64,000 bases of DNA. Origin: Methylomonas sp. EFPC3. Lineage in GTDB: Bacteria > Pseudomonadota > Gammaproteobacteria > Methylococcales > Methylomonadaceae. The position numbers were made by a program, and so were the translations under genes. The stretch covers positions 1,178,001 to 1,242,000 of the forward strand of contig NZ_CP116398.1 in NCBI RefSeq assembly GCF_029643245.1, written 5' to 3'. A model generated the notes under the pieces. It had not been told where the DNA came from. It saw only the letters and a list, made by a program, of their open reading frames with translations, and made no database searches. This document shows, in pieces, positions 36,666 through 46,060 of the stretch (positions within the stretch are counted from its first letter, which is position 1; each line of letters opens with the position of its first letter).

Positions 36666-38894
36666 CTACCAGCTAAAACTAGCGGACACTTGGCCGCTGC
36701 CGTCGTAGCTGTAACCGCTCTTGACGACCTTGGTCACGGTAAACGCGCAGGTTCCGGACGAATTCACCGGTAAGTTCGCACTACTGAGACTGGCGGTACC
36801 GGTCGTACCGGTGGTAGCCGAGGTAACACCGGTTACCGTAGTCGAGCCGCTGCCGGTTTTCACCGACCCGCTCCAGCTTCCGTAGAGGGTTGCGCCGGAA
36901 ACGGCAGAAACACCGTCATTGATCGTCACCGTCGCCACGCATTGCGCCTTGTTTTTCCCCACCAGCCGCCGTGTCACTTTGGTGCTGGCGGCTTTCATAC
37001 TGAGCGCCACTGGTGCTTGAGCTACCGAGATGACTTGAGTGGCACTGCCTTTCAAGCCGCTGTTGTCGGTCACCGTCAAGGTGGCATTGTAAGTACCGGG
37101 CGTGTTGTAGACATGGCTGACGCTGGCGGAATTGCTGTTTGGCGTACCGTCACCGAAATTCCAGGCGTAAGCGGTGATCGAGCCATCCTGATCGACCGAG
37201 CCGGTACCATTCAAACTCACGTTCAGCGGCGCAGTACCGCTGGTCGGCAAAGCCGAAATCACGGCAGTCGGCGCTATCGTTGTGGCACCGCTTTTCGGAT
37301 AAGTACCGGTAATCAGGTATTGACCGATACTGGCATAGTCAGAGTATCCGGTAGTCAAGTCGCCGTAGCCAATGCCGTCAATTTGCAGAAAATACTGGCC
37401 CGGCGCCAGGGTCGCCGCCAATGAAGCCGACAAGCTATCCGCCGGGTTTGCGCTAGCCAGGACGGTGCCGGAACTGGTCATCAACTTTAACGAAATATCC
37501 AGATTGGCTGATACCGCCCCGGAGGCGGCGTTGAATTGCACATTGCCGCCATCGGTAGAGAAACTGAATACATCGAGATCGGTACGGCTCTCGATAGTGC
37601 CAATTTGCAATACCGCGCCAGCGCTGCCAGACAGCGGCGCCGCAGTGGCTGGCGTTCCGCCGAAATCGTCGGCGCGTTGCGGCGCACCGGCCGCCGCGAT
37701 CACAGCAATATCGTCTTGCTGGTTATTGGCGTCCGGATATTCGCCCTTGCTCCATTGAGTTACCGGTTGGTAATAGCCGACCCCCATAATTGGCGCCCAA
37801 CCGGTGGCCCCACTGCCCTGGCCCGCATAGTAACTGCTGCTGGAGGTACCGTCGTGAGTCAAATTCAGAGCGTGGCCCACTTCGTGCGAAACGGCATCGG
37901 CGACATATCTCGGATTGCCGCCACCCAACTTATCGAAAAACACCCAGACTGGGTTGTAATAGTCGGGACTGCTCGACGAATAATAGGAAAACACATTGAT
38001 GTAGGCAACCCCGCCGCAGGCTTGGCTGCAAAGCTCGGGCATCGATTGCGTGATCGCGGCACGAATACCATACACGACGTCCGAACTACTGGTGCGCTGC
38101 AGCGCTGCGGCCGCGGGTTCCTGCGTCGTCACATCCACATCGAAAGGCGCGTAATCCTCCGCCACCCGCTGCCAAATTTCGCGAATATTGTTCTGTTCCG
38201 CACTGCTAAAACCGGATGGATTACCATCGGTATCATAGGCCTTGGCATTCAACGTACCGTTGTACCAAGCGCTGTTACTGGCCTGGTAGCCGTTAAAATC
38301 CAGATATATGGTGCGGTTCGATCCGGGTTTACTATGGAGCGTAAATGGATCCGCACTCGCCGCAGCCGTGGCCTTGAAAGTATCGGTTCCGCTGGCAGTG
38401 GTAGCGTACGCGCTGGTGACGCCGGCAATCCGGCTCTCCGGCAGAGGCGTCGGCTCATGCGCGGCATCGATGTATAACAAGTGGCCGCTTTGGTCGATCC
38501 AAGCGCTAGGATCGGTACTTAAGATAGATTGCAAACGTTCGGCCGACATGCCGTATTGTTCGGCAACCGCAGGTAATTGATCGCCTAAAGCTTGGATCGC
38601 AGCCTGGCCGTTGACTTTTTCCTTAAGCGTAACTTTGGGAAACGGCATTTCAGTAGCATCGGTACTACCTGCCCCAATCTGATTTTGGGCCAGCGCATCA
38701 GTCGTTTGAGTCCCAATCGCGCTTTGTTGCCCTGAACCGTTCAATCCCGACACGAAAGCTTGGTAACGGCCATCGCTGAGCTGCTTCAAGCCATAGTTAT
38801 AGCCGGCTAGCGTTTGTTCGGCCGCTTCGCGGCTTGGAAAATAAAGCGGCACAGTTAAAAGATTGGCGGCGATTAGGGAAGCGGTTAGTGACAT
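36666..38894 (-). CDS. Secreted zinc metalloprotease with PPC and PKD domains
   Basis: This 742-residue exported protein has a hydrophobic N-terminus (about 1-16), a propeptide-like region, and a metzincin-like catalytic domain with the zinc motif HEVGHALNLTH starting at His337 (HExxHxxxxxH). It continues with a pre-peptidase C-terminal-type beta domain (about 405-535), a PKD domain (about 543-630; WNFGDGTPNSN, VYNTPGTYNATLTVTD) and a C-terminal beta domain with Thr/Ser-rich segments (about 640-742). Exoproteases of this kind degrade extracellular protein. AAGGA precedes the ATG by 7 nt. The leader is strongly structured (see 38935-39001). Confidence 0.88.
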   Translation of the reverse strand: MSLTASLIAANLLTVPLYFPSREAAEQTLAGYNYGLKQLSDGRYQAFVSGLNGSGQQSAIGTQTTDALAQNQIGAGSTDATEMPFPKVTLKEKVNGQAAIQALGDQLPAVAEQYGMSAERLQSILSTDPSAWIDQSGHLLYIDAAHEPTPLPESRIAGVTSAYATTASGTDTFKATAAASADPFTLHSKPGSNRTIYLDFNGYQASNSAWYNGTLNAKAYDTDGNPSGFSSAEQNNIREIWQRVAEDYAPFDVDVTTQEPAAAALQRTSSSDVVYGIRAAITQSMPELCSQACGGVAYINVFSYYSSSSPDYYNPVWVFFDKLGGGNPRYVADAVSHEVGHALNLTHDGTSSSSYYAGQGSGATGWAPIMGVGYYQPVTQWSKGEYPDANNQQDDIAVIAAAGAPQRADDFGGTPATAAPLSGSAGAVLQIGTIESRTDLDVFSFSTDGGNVQFNAASGAVSANLDISLKLMTSSGTVLASANPADSLSASLAATLAPGQYFLQIDGIGYGDLTTGYSDYASIGQYLITGTYPKSGATTIAPTAVISALPTSGTAPLNVSLNGTGSVDQDGSITAYAWNFGDGTPNSNSASVSHVYNTPGTYNATLTVTDNSGLKGSATQVISVAQAPVALSMKAASTKVTRRLVGKNKAQCVATVTINDGVSAVSGATLYGSWSGSVKTGSGSTTVTGVTSATTGTTGTASLSSANLPVNSSGTCAFTVTKVVKSGYSYDGSGQVSASFSW

Positions 38895-38934
38895 GAGATT
38901 TCCTTATTTACTTTATAGAATCGGCAGCATGCGA

Positions 38935-39001
38935 GTATCTGTGGCCTGATATGGCCATGGGCAAGGCCCGGTAGTTTTCGAGCCTTTTGGCAGGCAGATA
39001 C
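38935..39001 (-). promoter_or_regulatory. Structured 5' leader of the metalloprotease gene
   Basis: On the minus strand GTATCTG at the far end pairs with CAGATAC nearer the gene, and CCTG/CAGG extends the stem with a 3-nt bulge. Inside are GGGC-CTT-GCCC and AAGGC/GCCTT pairings. It starts about 40 nt before the ATG and could be a regulatory RNA. I could not match it to a known riboswitch class. The rest of 38895-39188 holds no gene. Confidence 0.45.
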
Positions 39002-39188
39002 AAGCCATCTCGCTTTGAGGCGTCAGCCCAAAAAGCTATCGAATTTACAGATGAAAAGTGAAAGAAAACCTACATAAAGCATTAAGATCCGATGAAAATC
39101 GGTTTCCGGACCGGAGATGGACAATCATTGCGGAAGATTTTCGGCACAGCCTTGACCGAAAAATTCGCAACGTTGGAATCAAAACGAG

Positions 39189-40571
39189 TCAAATGACTCG
39201 GGAGAATTGTTGTTGTTTCTGCGCCAGATACTTGTCAAACACCATGCAGATGTTGCGGATCAGCAGGCGGCCGGCGCTGGATACTTGAATGCCGGCGGCG
39301 GTTAAATCCAACAAACCGTCGGTTTTCATCGGCTGCAGGTTTGCCAATTCGGCGGCGAAATAATCGTTAAAGACGATACCGAATTCCCGTTCGATGTATT
39401 CGAAGCTCAGTTCGAAATGGCAAATCAGTTGAGTAATCACGGCCCGGCGCAGTTTGTCGTCGTCGTCCAGATCCACGCCGCGAAACACCGGCAATTTAGC
39501 TTGCGCGATGGCTGCGTCGTATTCGTCCAGTTCCTTGTAATTTTGCATGTAGGCGTCGCCGACCCGACCAATCGAGGTCACGCCCAAGCCGACCAAATCG
39601 CAGTCGGAATGGGTGGAGTAACCCTGGAAGTTGCGGTACAGCTTGCCCTCGCGTTGGGCCACGGCCAATTCGTCGTCCGGCTTGGCGAAATGGTCCATGC
39701 CGATGTAGACATAGCCGGCATCGGTCAGTTTTTGGCCGACCATTTGCAAAATCTCCAGTTTCGCCGCCGGCGACGGCAAGGCCGCTTCGTCGATTTGGCG
39801 CTGAGTTTTGAAACGGCTGGGCATGTGGGCGTAATTGAAGATCGAAAAGCGGTCCGGGGCATAGGCCAGTACCTGGCCCAGGGTATCGGCAAAGCTGTGC
39901 ACGGTTTGTAACGGCAAGCCGTAAATCAAATCGATATTGGTGGAGCGGAAGCCTTCCTTGCGCGCCGCTTCCAGTACCGCGAAGGTTTGTTCCTTGCTCT
40001 GCAGCCGGTTGACGGCTTTTTGCACGTCCGGATCGAAGTCCTGCAAACCGAGGCTGATGCGATTGAATCCCAACGCTCTTAGCTCGGCAATGGTGCGGTC
40101 GTCGGTTTCGCGCGGGTCGACTTCGATCGAATACTCGCCGCTATCGTCGCTGTGCAGATTGAAATTGGCCCGAGTCGTGTCCATCAACCGCCGCATTTGC
40201 TCGGCGTTCAAAAAGGTCGGCGTTCCGCCGCCCCAATGCAATTGGTTGACCGGCCGGCTCCGGTCGAACAGCGCCCCTTGCATCTCGATCTCCTGGCACA
40301 GATTGTCCAGATACGGCAGCGCATGGGCGCGGTTTTTGGTGACGATCTTGTTGCAGGCGCAATAGAAACAGACGGTGTCGCAGAACGGAATATGGAAGTA
40401 CAGCGACAGCGGTCCGCCGGCGGCATTGGATTTTTCGATATGCCGGCGGTATTCGACCTCGCCGAAGCATTCGTGCAACTCCAATGCGGTCGGATAAGAT
40501 GTATAGCGCGGACCAGACTTGTCGTAGCGTTTGATCAAGTCCAGATCGAATTTTATCGATTGGTCCATCAT
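39189..40571 (-). CDS. hemN: Oxygen-independent coproporphyrinogen III dehydrogenase
   Basis: HemN is a radical-SAM enzyme that converts coproporphyrinogen III to protoporphyrinogen IX without oxygen. The 460-residue protein has the [4Fe-4S] motif C64-x3-C68-x2-C71 plus the adjacent C73 (FCDTVCFYCAC), HWGGGTPTFL and the SIEVDPRE block, and a full C-terminal HemN domain. Its ATG overlaps the ccmI stop by 4 nt, making it the last gene of the cytochrome c maturation operon, where it may raise haem supply when oxygen is low. Confidence 0.96.
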   Translation of the reverse strand: MMDQSIKFDLDLIKRYDKSGPRYTSYPTALELHECFGEVEYRRHIEKSNAAGGPLSLYFHIPFCDTVCFYCACNKIVTKNRAHALPYLDNLCQEIEMQGALFDRSRPVNQLHWGGGTPTFLNAEQMRRLMDTTRANFNLHSDDSGEYSIEVDPRETDDRTIAELRALGFNRISLGLQDFDPDVQKAVNRLQSKEQTFAVLEAARKEGFRSTNIDLIYGLPLQTVHSFADTLGQVLAYAPDRFSIFNYAHMPSRFKTQRQIDEAALPSPAAKLEILQMVGQKLTDAGYVYIGMDHFAKPDDELAVAQREGKLYRNFQGYSTHSDCDLVGLGVTSIGRVGDAYMQNYKELDEYDAAIAQAKLPVFRGVDLDDDDKLRRAVITQLICHFELSFEYIEREFGIVFNDYFAAELANLQPMKTDGLLDLTAAGIQVSSAGRLLIRNICMVFDKYLAQKQQQFSRVI

Positions 40572-41785
40572 TTCAGTTCCTGATCGATGGTCACACTGAC
40601 GGCCGCCGTCGGCGATCCGTCCAGAGTGACTTCGGCACTGCCGAGCAGATCGCCCGGTTGCGGCATCGCGTTGCCGGATTTGGATATGCGGGCAACGATA
40701 CGCAGTTGTTTGAAATCGGCCAGATGGGTTTGCGGCTGCATGGCCATGCTGTCGTTGAGTACGGCTTGCAGCGGCAGGTCTTTTACCTGTTGCTTGACGA
40801 TGGCCAACGGCATTTTCGGACCGGTCAACGCTTGGGCGTAAACGAATAGCGTGTCGTCCGGTTTTGCCTTGGTTTTCAGCTCGGCAGCGAGGGAGGCATC
40901 GATTTTAATTTCGACCGGGGCCTTAGCAGCCGCAGCGCCAGCGCCCTGCTGGGTTTCAGCCTCCGCCATCGCAATCATTTTCTGTAATTGCTGCCGGGTT
41001 TCGTCTTGCTCCGGCAACATGGCCGACAGTTTTTGCCAATAGGCGATGGCTTGGGCAAAGTCGCCTTCCTCGGCTTTGGCCATACCGCCCAGCCACAGCG
41101 CGGTTTGGTCTTCCGGCACCAGTTTCAATGCCTGATAGACCAATGCGGCCGGTTCGCCCCGCATCTGGCCGTTACGCGCCATCGACAAGGCGTCGGCATA
41201 ATGCAGCATCACCGCCGGTTCGTTCGGTTTACGCCGGTTCAATTCGGCGAACGCTTGGGCGGCGCTATCGTATTGTTGCATGTACAAATAGGCCCGACCC
41301 AACATCATCCAGCCCTCAAGATCGTCCGGTTGTTGTTGCAGGCGCTGTGCCAACGCGGCGACCATATTCTGCACATTATCGGCTGCTTTAGCCTGATTTT
41401 GCGCCAGTTCAGCCTTGGCAAGCGCTTGCGGCTCGCCCAACGTAAAGTAGAGAAACAGGCTCAATACAGGCAGCGCCAGGCCAAGCAGCGGAATCACCCA
41501 GCGCCCGGTTCCGGGCCTGAGCGCAGCCTTAGCCGGTGCGTCTTGCTGGATTTCATCCAATAAAGCCAGTTGCAATTCCTGGTACTGAGCATCGAACTGG
41601 CTTTGGGTCAGTACGCCGTCTTGCAGTTGCTGTTTCAGTTCGGCCAATTGTTGCCGGGCGATGGCTTTATTGCGGGTTTCGCCGTCGGCGTCATGCAAGG
41701 GCGCGGTTTTAAATAAGGGCGGCAATAAAATGGCCAAAGCCACAGCCACTAATCCGGCTATCGCCAGCCAAAACTCGATAGTCAC
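40568..41785 (-). CDS. ccmI: Cytochrome c maturation protein CcmI (TPR)
   Basis: CcmI delivers apocytochromes to the haem lyase. This 405-residue protein has an N-terminal helix (about 5-22), a cytoplasmic loop, a second helix (about 94-113), a TPR region (about 125-265; WMMLGRAYLYMQQYDSAAQAF) and a C-terminal periplasmic domain with the usual LADFKQLRIVARISKSG pattern. The start is GTG, overlapping the ccmH stop (GTGA). An ATG is not available nearby. Confidence 0.93.
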   Translation of the reverse strand: MTIEFWLAIAGLVAVALAILLPPLFKTAPLHDADGETRNKAIARQQLAELKQQLQDGVLTQSQFDAQYQELQLALLDEIQQDAPAKAALRPGTGRWVIPLLGLALPVLSLFLYFTLGEPQALAKAELAQNQAKAADNVQNMVAALAQRLQQQPDDLEGWMMLGRAYLYMQQYDSAAQAFAELNRRKPNEPAVMLHYADALSMARNGQMRGEPAALVYQALKLVPEDQTALWLGGMAKAEEGDFAQAIAYWQKLSAMLPEQDETRQQLQKMIAMAEAETQQGAGAAAAKAPVEIKIDASLAAELKTKAKPDDTLFVYAQALTGPKMPLAIVKQQVKDLPLQAVLNDSMAMQPQTHLADFKQLRIVARISKSGNAMPQPGDLLGSAEVTLDGSPTAAVSVTIDQELK

Positions 41786-42237
41786 GCGTCGTCACCCTGT
41801 TCCAGAATTTTTTTTAATTTCTCCCGCTCGGCAGCCGACAATTCCTTATCCGCACTGGCGCCTTTGGCGCGCAAAGTCCAAACCACGGCCAGACCCAAGA
41901 CCAGGAACAACACCGGCCCCAGCCAAAGCAAAAATGTTTTCAGTTTGAACGCCGGTTTATACATGACGAAATCGCCGTAACGCTCGGTCATGAAATTGAC
42001 CACGTCCTGCTGCGATTTGCCTTGTTGCAGCATTTCGTAGACCTGGCGGCGCAGGTCCTTGGCCAGGTCGGCGTTGGAGTCGGCGATGGTCTGGTTCTGG
42101 CAGACCAGACAACGCAGCTCATTGATCAGGCTCTGGTAGGCCTGCTCCTGTTCCGGTTGTTTGAAGTCGCGGTATTCGATGTCGGCCCTGGCCTGAACCA
42201 AGTGCAACGACAACATCAGGATCAGCCAATATTTCAT
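41782..42237 (-). CDS. ccmH: Cytochrome c maturation thiol oxidoreductase CcmH
   Basis: CcmH reduces apocytochrome haem-binding cysteines in the periplasm. This 151-residue protein has a signal peptide (about 1-18), the diagnostic LRCLVCQNQ motif (C43 and C46), and a C-terminal membrane helix (about 104-123). It is the short form, with the TPR half encoded separately as ccmI. Its start overlaps the ccmG stop by 4 nt. Confidence 0.96.
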   Translation of the reverse strand: MKYWLILMLSLHLVQARADIEYRDFKQPEQEQAYQSLINELRCLVCQNQTIADSNADLAKDLRRQVYEMLQQGKSQQDVVNFMTERYGDFVMYKPAFKLKTFLLWLGPVLFLVLGLAVVWTLRAKGASADKELSAAEREKLKKILEQGDDA

Positions 42238-42764
42238 GCGCTTTCCGCCTCTAGTTGTTGAATCAGCGGTAAAAACAGTTTTTCCAGATCGCCGGCTTGA
42301 ATCGGTCCGGTATGTTTGTAACGCACCACACCGCGCTTATCGATAACAAAAGTCTCCGGCACGCCGTAAACGCCGTAATCGATGCCGGTACGACCTTCGC
42401 TATCCATAACGCTGACCGTGTAGGGGTTGCCCTGCCTTGCCAGCCAGCCCTGAGCAGCGTCGGCCTGATCTTTATAATTCAGACCGACCAGCGTGACTTT
42501 GTTCAGTTTGGCCAACTGGTTCAACAGCGGATGCTCTTCCCGGCACGACACGCACCAGGAGGCCCAGACGTTGAGCAACCAGACTTTACCTTTCAAGTCG
42601 GCCTGACTCAGGCTCCGCTCCGGCGTTGCCAGAATCGGCAACGTGAAAGCCGGCGCCGGTTTGTCGATCAACGGCGACGGGATTTCCCGCGGGTTCAATT
42701 TCAAGCCTATCGCCAGAAATACCGACAAGGCGATAAACAGTAGTAGCGGCAATAAATATTTCAT
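42234..42764 (-). CDS. ccmG: Thiol:disulfide interchange protein CcmG/DsbE
   Basis: This 176-residue membrane-anchored thioredoxin has one N-terminal helix (about 3-20), the active site W70-C71-V-S-C74 and the GVYGVPETFVIDKRG segment typical of CcmG. It provides reductant for cytochrome c assembly together with CcmH. The active-site spacer VS differs from the more usual EP or PT but the cysteines are intact. It overlaps ccmF and ccmH by 4 nt each. Confidence 0.95.
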   Translation of the reverse strand: MKYLLPLLLFIALSVFLAIGLKLNPREIPSPLIDKPAPAFTLPILATPERSLSQADLKGKVWLLNVWASWCVSCREEHPLLNQLAKLNKVTLVGLNYKDQADAAQGWLARQGNPYTVSVMDSEGRTGIDYGVYGVPETFVIDKRGVVRYKHTGPIQAGDLEKLFLPLIQQLEAESA

Positions 42765-44707
42765 CGATTTTCAGCAGTTTGTTTACTCGGCAACCGATAG
42801 CGGCGATCGCAGGCAGCCAGCAACCCGCCCAATGCCATGAACACGCCGCCCAGCCAGATCCAGCGGATGAAGGCTTTATAATAGACTCGCAAACTCCAGG
42901 CGCCCTGCTCTCCCAACGGTTCGCCCAAGGCCACGAACAAATCCCGAAACAGGCCGGCGTCGATCGCCGCTTCGGTCATCGGCATGGTTTGCACCCGGTA
43001 CACGCGTTTTTGCGGCGCCAACTCGGCGACGATTTCTCCGTTATGACTGACGCTCAAATGGCCTTGTTCGGCGCGGTAGTTCGGGCCTTCACTGGCGGTG
43101 ACACCGTGAAACTGGAACACGTAACCGAATAGATCCAGCGTTTCCTCCGGCGCCAGACGCACGTCGCGTTCGATGCTGTAGACCGACGTGAAGCTGATGC
43201 CGATCACGAACACCGCGATCCCGATATGCGCCAAGGTCATGCCGTAAAAGCCGGCCGGAATTTGTTTCAAGCGTTGCCAGGACCAGCTTTGCAGGCGTTG
43301 TTTAAAGGCAAAAGCGCTGACCGCCACAGTCCACAAGGCCAAGGCCACGCCCAACGCGGCGCCCCACGAATAAAACGGCATCGCCAACGGTGCCAGCACG
43401 GCGATGCCGATGCAGCCGGCAATCAAACCGCGCAGGCGCGCGCCCAACGCTTTGATATCGTCGCTCTTCCAGCGCAGCAACACGCCGATCCCGACCACCA
43501 AGGCCAGCGGCGCCATCAACGGGATGAACACCGCATTGAAATACGGCGGACCGACCGACAATTTACCCAGACCCAAGGCATCGACCACCAGCGGATACAG
43601 CGTGCCGAGCAGAATGCTGGCGGCGGTCACGACCAACAAAACGTTATTGACCAGCAATACCGACTCTTTCGAAACCAGTTCGAAGCGGGCGTAACTTTTG
43701 ACCTGCGGCGCGCGGATCGCGTACAGCAGCAACGAACCGCCGACCACCACACCCAGAAAAATCAGGATGAACAAACCGCGGGCCGGATCGCTGGCGAAGG
43801 CATGTACCGAGGTCAACACGCCGGAGCGCACCAAAAAGGTACCTAGCAGACTTAACGAAAAGGCGAAAATCGCCAGCAGTACGGTCCAGGTCTTGAACGC
43901 GCCGCGTTTTTCGGTGGCGGCCAAGGAATGGATCAATGCAGTACCGACCAACCAGGGCATGAACGAGGCGTTCTCGACCGGATCCCAAAACCACCAGCCG
44001 CCCCAGCCCAGTTCGTAGTAAGCCCACCAACTGCCTAGCGTGATACCCAGCGTCAAAAACATCCAGGCCACATTGGTCCAGGGCCGCGACCAGCGGGCCC
44101 AGGCCGAATCCAGGCGTCCCTCCAGGAGCGCGGCAATCGAAAAAGCGAAGGCTACCGAAAAGCCGACATAGCCCATGTAGAGCATCGGCGGATGAATCGC
44201 CAAGCCGGGATCCTGCAACAATGGATTCAGATCGCGGCCTTCGGCCGGTGCCGGAAACAGGCGTTCGAACGGATTGGAAGTCAACAGCAAAAACAATATG
44301 AAGCCGACGCTGACCAAGCCCATCACGCCCAGCACCCGAGCCCGGGTCGGATCGGGAATCCGGGCGCTGAAGGCGGCGACCAAGCCGGTCCAGATCGACA
44401 AGGCCAATGCCCACAGTAGCAAGGAACCTTCGTGTGCGCCCCAAACACCGGAGATCAGGTACAAAAACGGCAGCTCGGTATTGGAGTTTTGGGCGACATA
44501 GGCCACCGAAAAGTCGTGGCTGATAAAGGCATAGGTCAAACAGCCGTAGGCCAGCGCCATGAACGCCAACTGACCGAATGCGGCCGGCCGGGCGACATGG
44601 ACCCAGCCGCTAACGGCCTTGCCGGCCCCGAATATGGGCAGCGTGCCTTGAACCAGCGCCATGCATAGCGCCAGGATCAGCGCGAAATGGCCGATTTCCG
44701 GGATCAT
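42761..44707 (-). CDS. ccmF: Haem lyase subunit CcmF
   Basis: CcmF ligates haem to apocytochrome c with CcmH and CcmI. This 648-residue protein has about 15 membrane segments and the tryptophan-rich WWD signature (GGWWFWDPVENASFMPW), followed by HSLAATEKRGAFKTWTVLLA. A periplasmic domain near the C-terminus (about 525-610) and a last helix (about 612-630) are present. Length is typical. It overlaps ccmE and ccmG by 4 nt. Confidence 0.97.
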   Translation of the reverse strand: MIPEIGHFALILALCMALVQGTLPIFGAGKAVSGWVHVARPAAFGQLAFMALAYGCLTYAFISHDFSVAYVAQNSNTELPFLYLISGVWGAHEGSLLLWALALSIWTGLVAAFSARIPDPTRARVLGVMGLVSVGFILFLLLTSNPFERLFPAPAEGRDLNPLLQDPGLAIHPPMLYMGYVGFSVAFAFSIAALLEGRLDSAWARWSRPWTNVAWMFLTLGITLGSWWAYYELGWGGWWFWDPVENASFMPWLVGTALIHSLAATEKRGAFKTWTVLLAIFAFSLSLLGTFLVRSGVLTSVHAFASDPARGLFILIFLGVVVGGSLLLYAIRAPQVKSYARFELVSKESVLLVNNVLLVVTAASILLGTLYPLVVDALGLGKLSVGPPYFNAVFIPLMAPLALVVGIGVLLRWKSDDIKALGARLRGLIAGCIGIAVLAPLAMPFYSWGAALGVALALWTVAVSAFAFKQRLQSWSWQRLKQIPAGFYGMTLAHIGIAVFVIGISFTSVYSIERDVRLAPEETLDLFGYVFQFHGVTASEGPNYRAEQGHLSVSHNGEIVAELAPQKRVYRVQTMPMTEAAIDAGLFRDLFVALGEPLGEQGAWSLRVYYKAFIRWIWLGGVFMALGGLLAACDRRYRLPSKQTAENR

Positions 44708-45138
44708 GGTTGCTCCGCCGGTTTCTTCAGACTACCCGCCACTTCCGGCGGCATGTAATTCTCGTCGTGTTTGGCCAGGACTTCCTCGGCGACGAATACG
44801 CCGCGGCCATCCAGCCGGCCTTTGGCGACGATGCCCTGCCCCTCGCGGAACAAGTCCGGCAAGATGCCGGAATATTCCACCGCGACCTCCTGGCTGAAAT
44901 CGCTTAGTTTGAAACGCACCAGCAAGTCGGCGTTGGGCCGCTGCACGCTACCTTTGACGACCATGCCGCCCAGCCGGAATACCGCATTGTTCGGTGCCTT
45001 ACCGGCGACGACGTCGCTGGTCGAGAAGAAATACATCAGATTTTCGTTGAATGCCTTCAACGCAAAAAAAGCCGCCAAGCCCAGGCCGGCCAACATTAAC
45101 AGGATTAACAGCAGGCGCTGTTTGCGGATCGGTTTCAT
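44704..45138 (-). CDS. ccmE: Haem chaperone CcmE
   Basis: CcmE carries haem covalently from CcmC to CcmF. This 144-residue protein has one N-terminal helix (about 8-30) and an OB-fold periplasmic domain with the haem-binding His124 and Tyr128 (LAKHDENY). The ATG at 45138 is chosen because it overlaps the ccmD stop by 4 nt and gives the family-typical MKPIRKQR start; the frame is open further upstream but only as a shadow of ccmD. Confidence 0.96.
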   Translation of the reverse strand: MKPIRKQRLLLILLMLAGLGLAAFFALKAFNENLMYFFSTSDVVAGKAPNNAVFRLGGMVVKGSVQRPNADLLVRFKLSDFSQEVAVEYSGILPDLFREGQGIVAKGRLDGRGVFVAEEVLAKHDENYMPPEVAGSLKKPAEQP

Positions 45139-45302
45139 TTGGACTGCGCGCGTTTTTGTTTGATGGCCAGTTGCCTGAATAATTGTTTGCGTTGCCAGAC
45201 CGGCCACACCAGGTTCGCGGCCAACACCAGCGCCGTGACGCCGTATGCCGGCCAGACATAAGCGGCGTAACCGCCCATGTACCAAAAGCTGTCCCAACTC
45301 AT
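45135..45302 (-). CDS. ccmD: Small cytochrome c maturation protein CcmD
   Basis: CcmD is a tiny membrane protein that helps release haem-loaded CcmE from the CcmABC complex. The 55-residue product has the typical N-terminal FWYMGGYAAYVWPAYG motif, one membrane helix (about 16-36) and a basic C-terminal tail. It overlaps ccmC and ccmE by 4 nt on each side, which fixes its start at 45302. Confidence 0.93.
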   Translation of the reverse strand: MSWDSFWYMGGYAAYVWPAYGVTALVLAANLVWPVWQRKQLFRQLAIKQKRAQSK

Positions 45303-46060
45303 GCCTGTTTCTCCAACATGTTTTTCACCCATTGCGACGAGGTTTCCCGTTTCAGCAATTCCAGCTTGGCTGCCTGCAATACCGCAATCAGGTAGTAAAA
45401 CTTGAACGCGATCGCCATCAGCAACAGCGGCACCAGCATCGTAATGTGAATCGACGGTTTATCCAGTTTGCTGACTGTCGCCGGCTGATGCAGCGTATTC
45501 CACCATTCCACCGAATAGTGAATGATCGGAATATTGACCACGCCGACCAAAGCCAGGATAGACACCGCTCGGGCGGCGCTGCGTTTGTCCTCGATCGCGC
45601 CGTACAAGCTGATCACGCCCAGATACAGGAATAGCAGAATCAGCTCCGAGGTCAGACGGGCATCCCAAACCCACCAGGTGCCCCACATCGGCTTGCCCCA
45701 CAGCGATCCGGTGACCAGCGCGACGAAGGTAAAGCCTGCGCCGATCGGGGCGCTGCTGATCAGCATTACCTCGGCCAGTTTCATCCGCCAAACCAGGGCA
45801 ATGCCGCCCATTATTGCCATCATCACGTAGACGAACAAGGACATCCAGGCCGCCGGCACATGGATATAAATGATCCGGTAGCTGTCGCCCTGTTGGTAGT
45901 CGGTGGGCGCCAGATACAAGCCGCCATACAGGCCGGCGCCGAGCAGCAGCAGAAAAACGGCCGTCAGCCAAGGGATGAAACGGTCGGCCAGCGCGTAAAA
46001 ATGCGGCGGCGAAGAAGTACGGTGAAAAAACCGGCTGACCGGCGCGGGGATCCAGGACAT
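45299..46060 (-). CDS. ccmC: Haem transporter/handler CcmC
   Basis: CcmC presents haem to CcmE. This 253-residue, six-helix protein has the WWD signature WGTWWVWDARLTSELILLFLYLG. The ATG at 46060 shares one base with the ccmB stop (TGATG); a TTG one codon earlier is less likely. It lies between ccmB and ccmD in the standard order. Confidence 0.96.
   Translation of the reverse strand: MSWIPAPVSRFFHRTSSPPHFYALADRFIPWLTAVFLLLLGAGLYGGLYLAPTDYQQGDSYRIIYIHVPAAWMSLFVYVMMAIMGGIALVWRMKLAEVMLISSAPIGAGFTFVALVTGSLWGKPMWGTWWVWDARLTSELILLFLYLGVISLYGAIEDKRSAARAVSILALVGVVNIPIIHYSVEWWNTLHQPATVSKLDKPSIHITMLVPLLLMAIAFKFYYLIAVLQAAKLELLKRETSSQWVKNMLEKQA

Noticed and set aside
38941-39040. c-di-GMP-I (GEMM) riboswitch before the metalloprotease
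   Set aside because: The minus strand has GACGCCTCAAAGCG and CTACCGGG-like pieces, but their order and spacing do not fit the GEMM consensus. Kept only as an unidentified structured leader.
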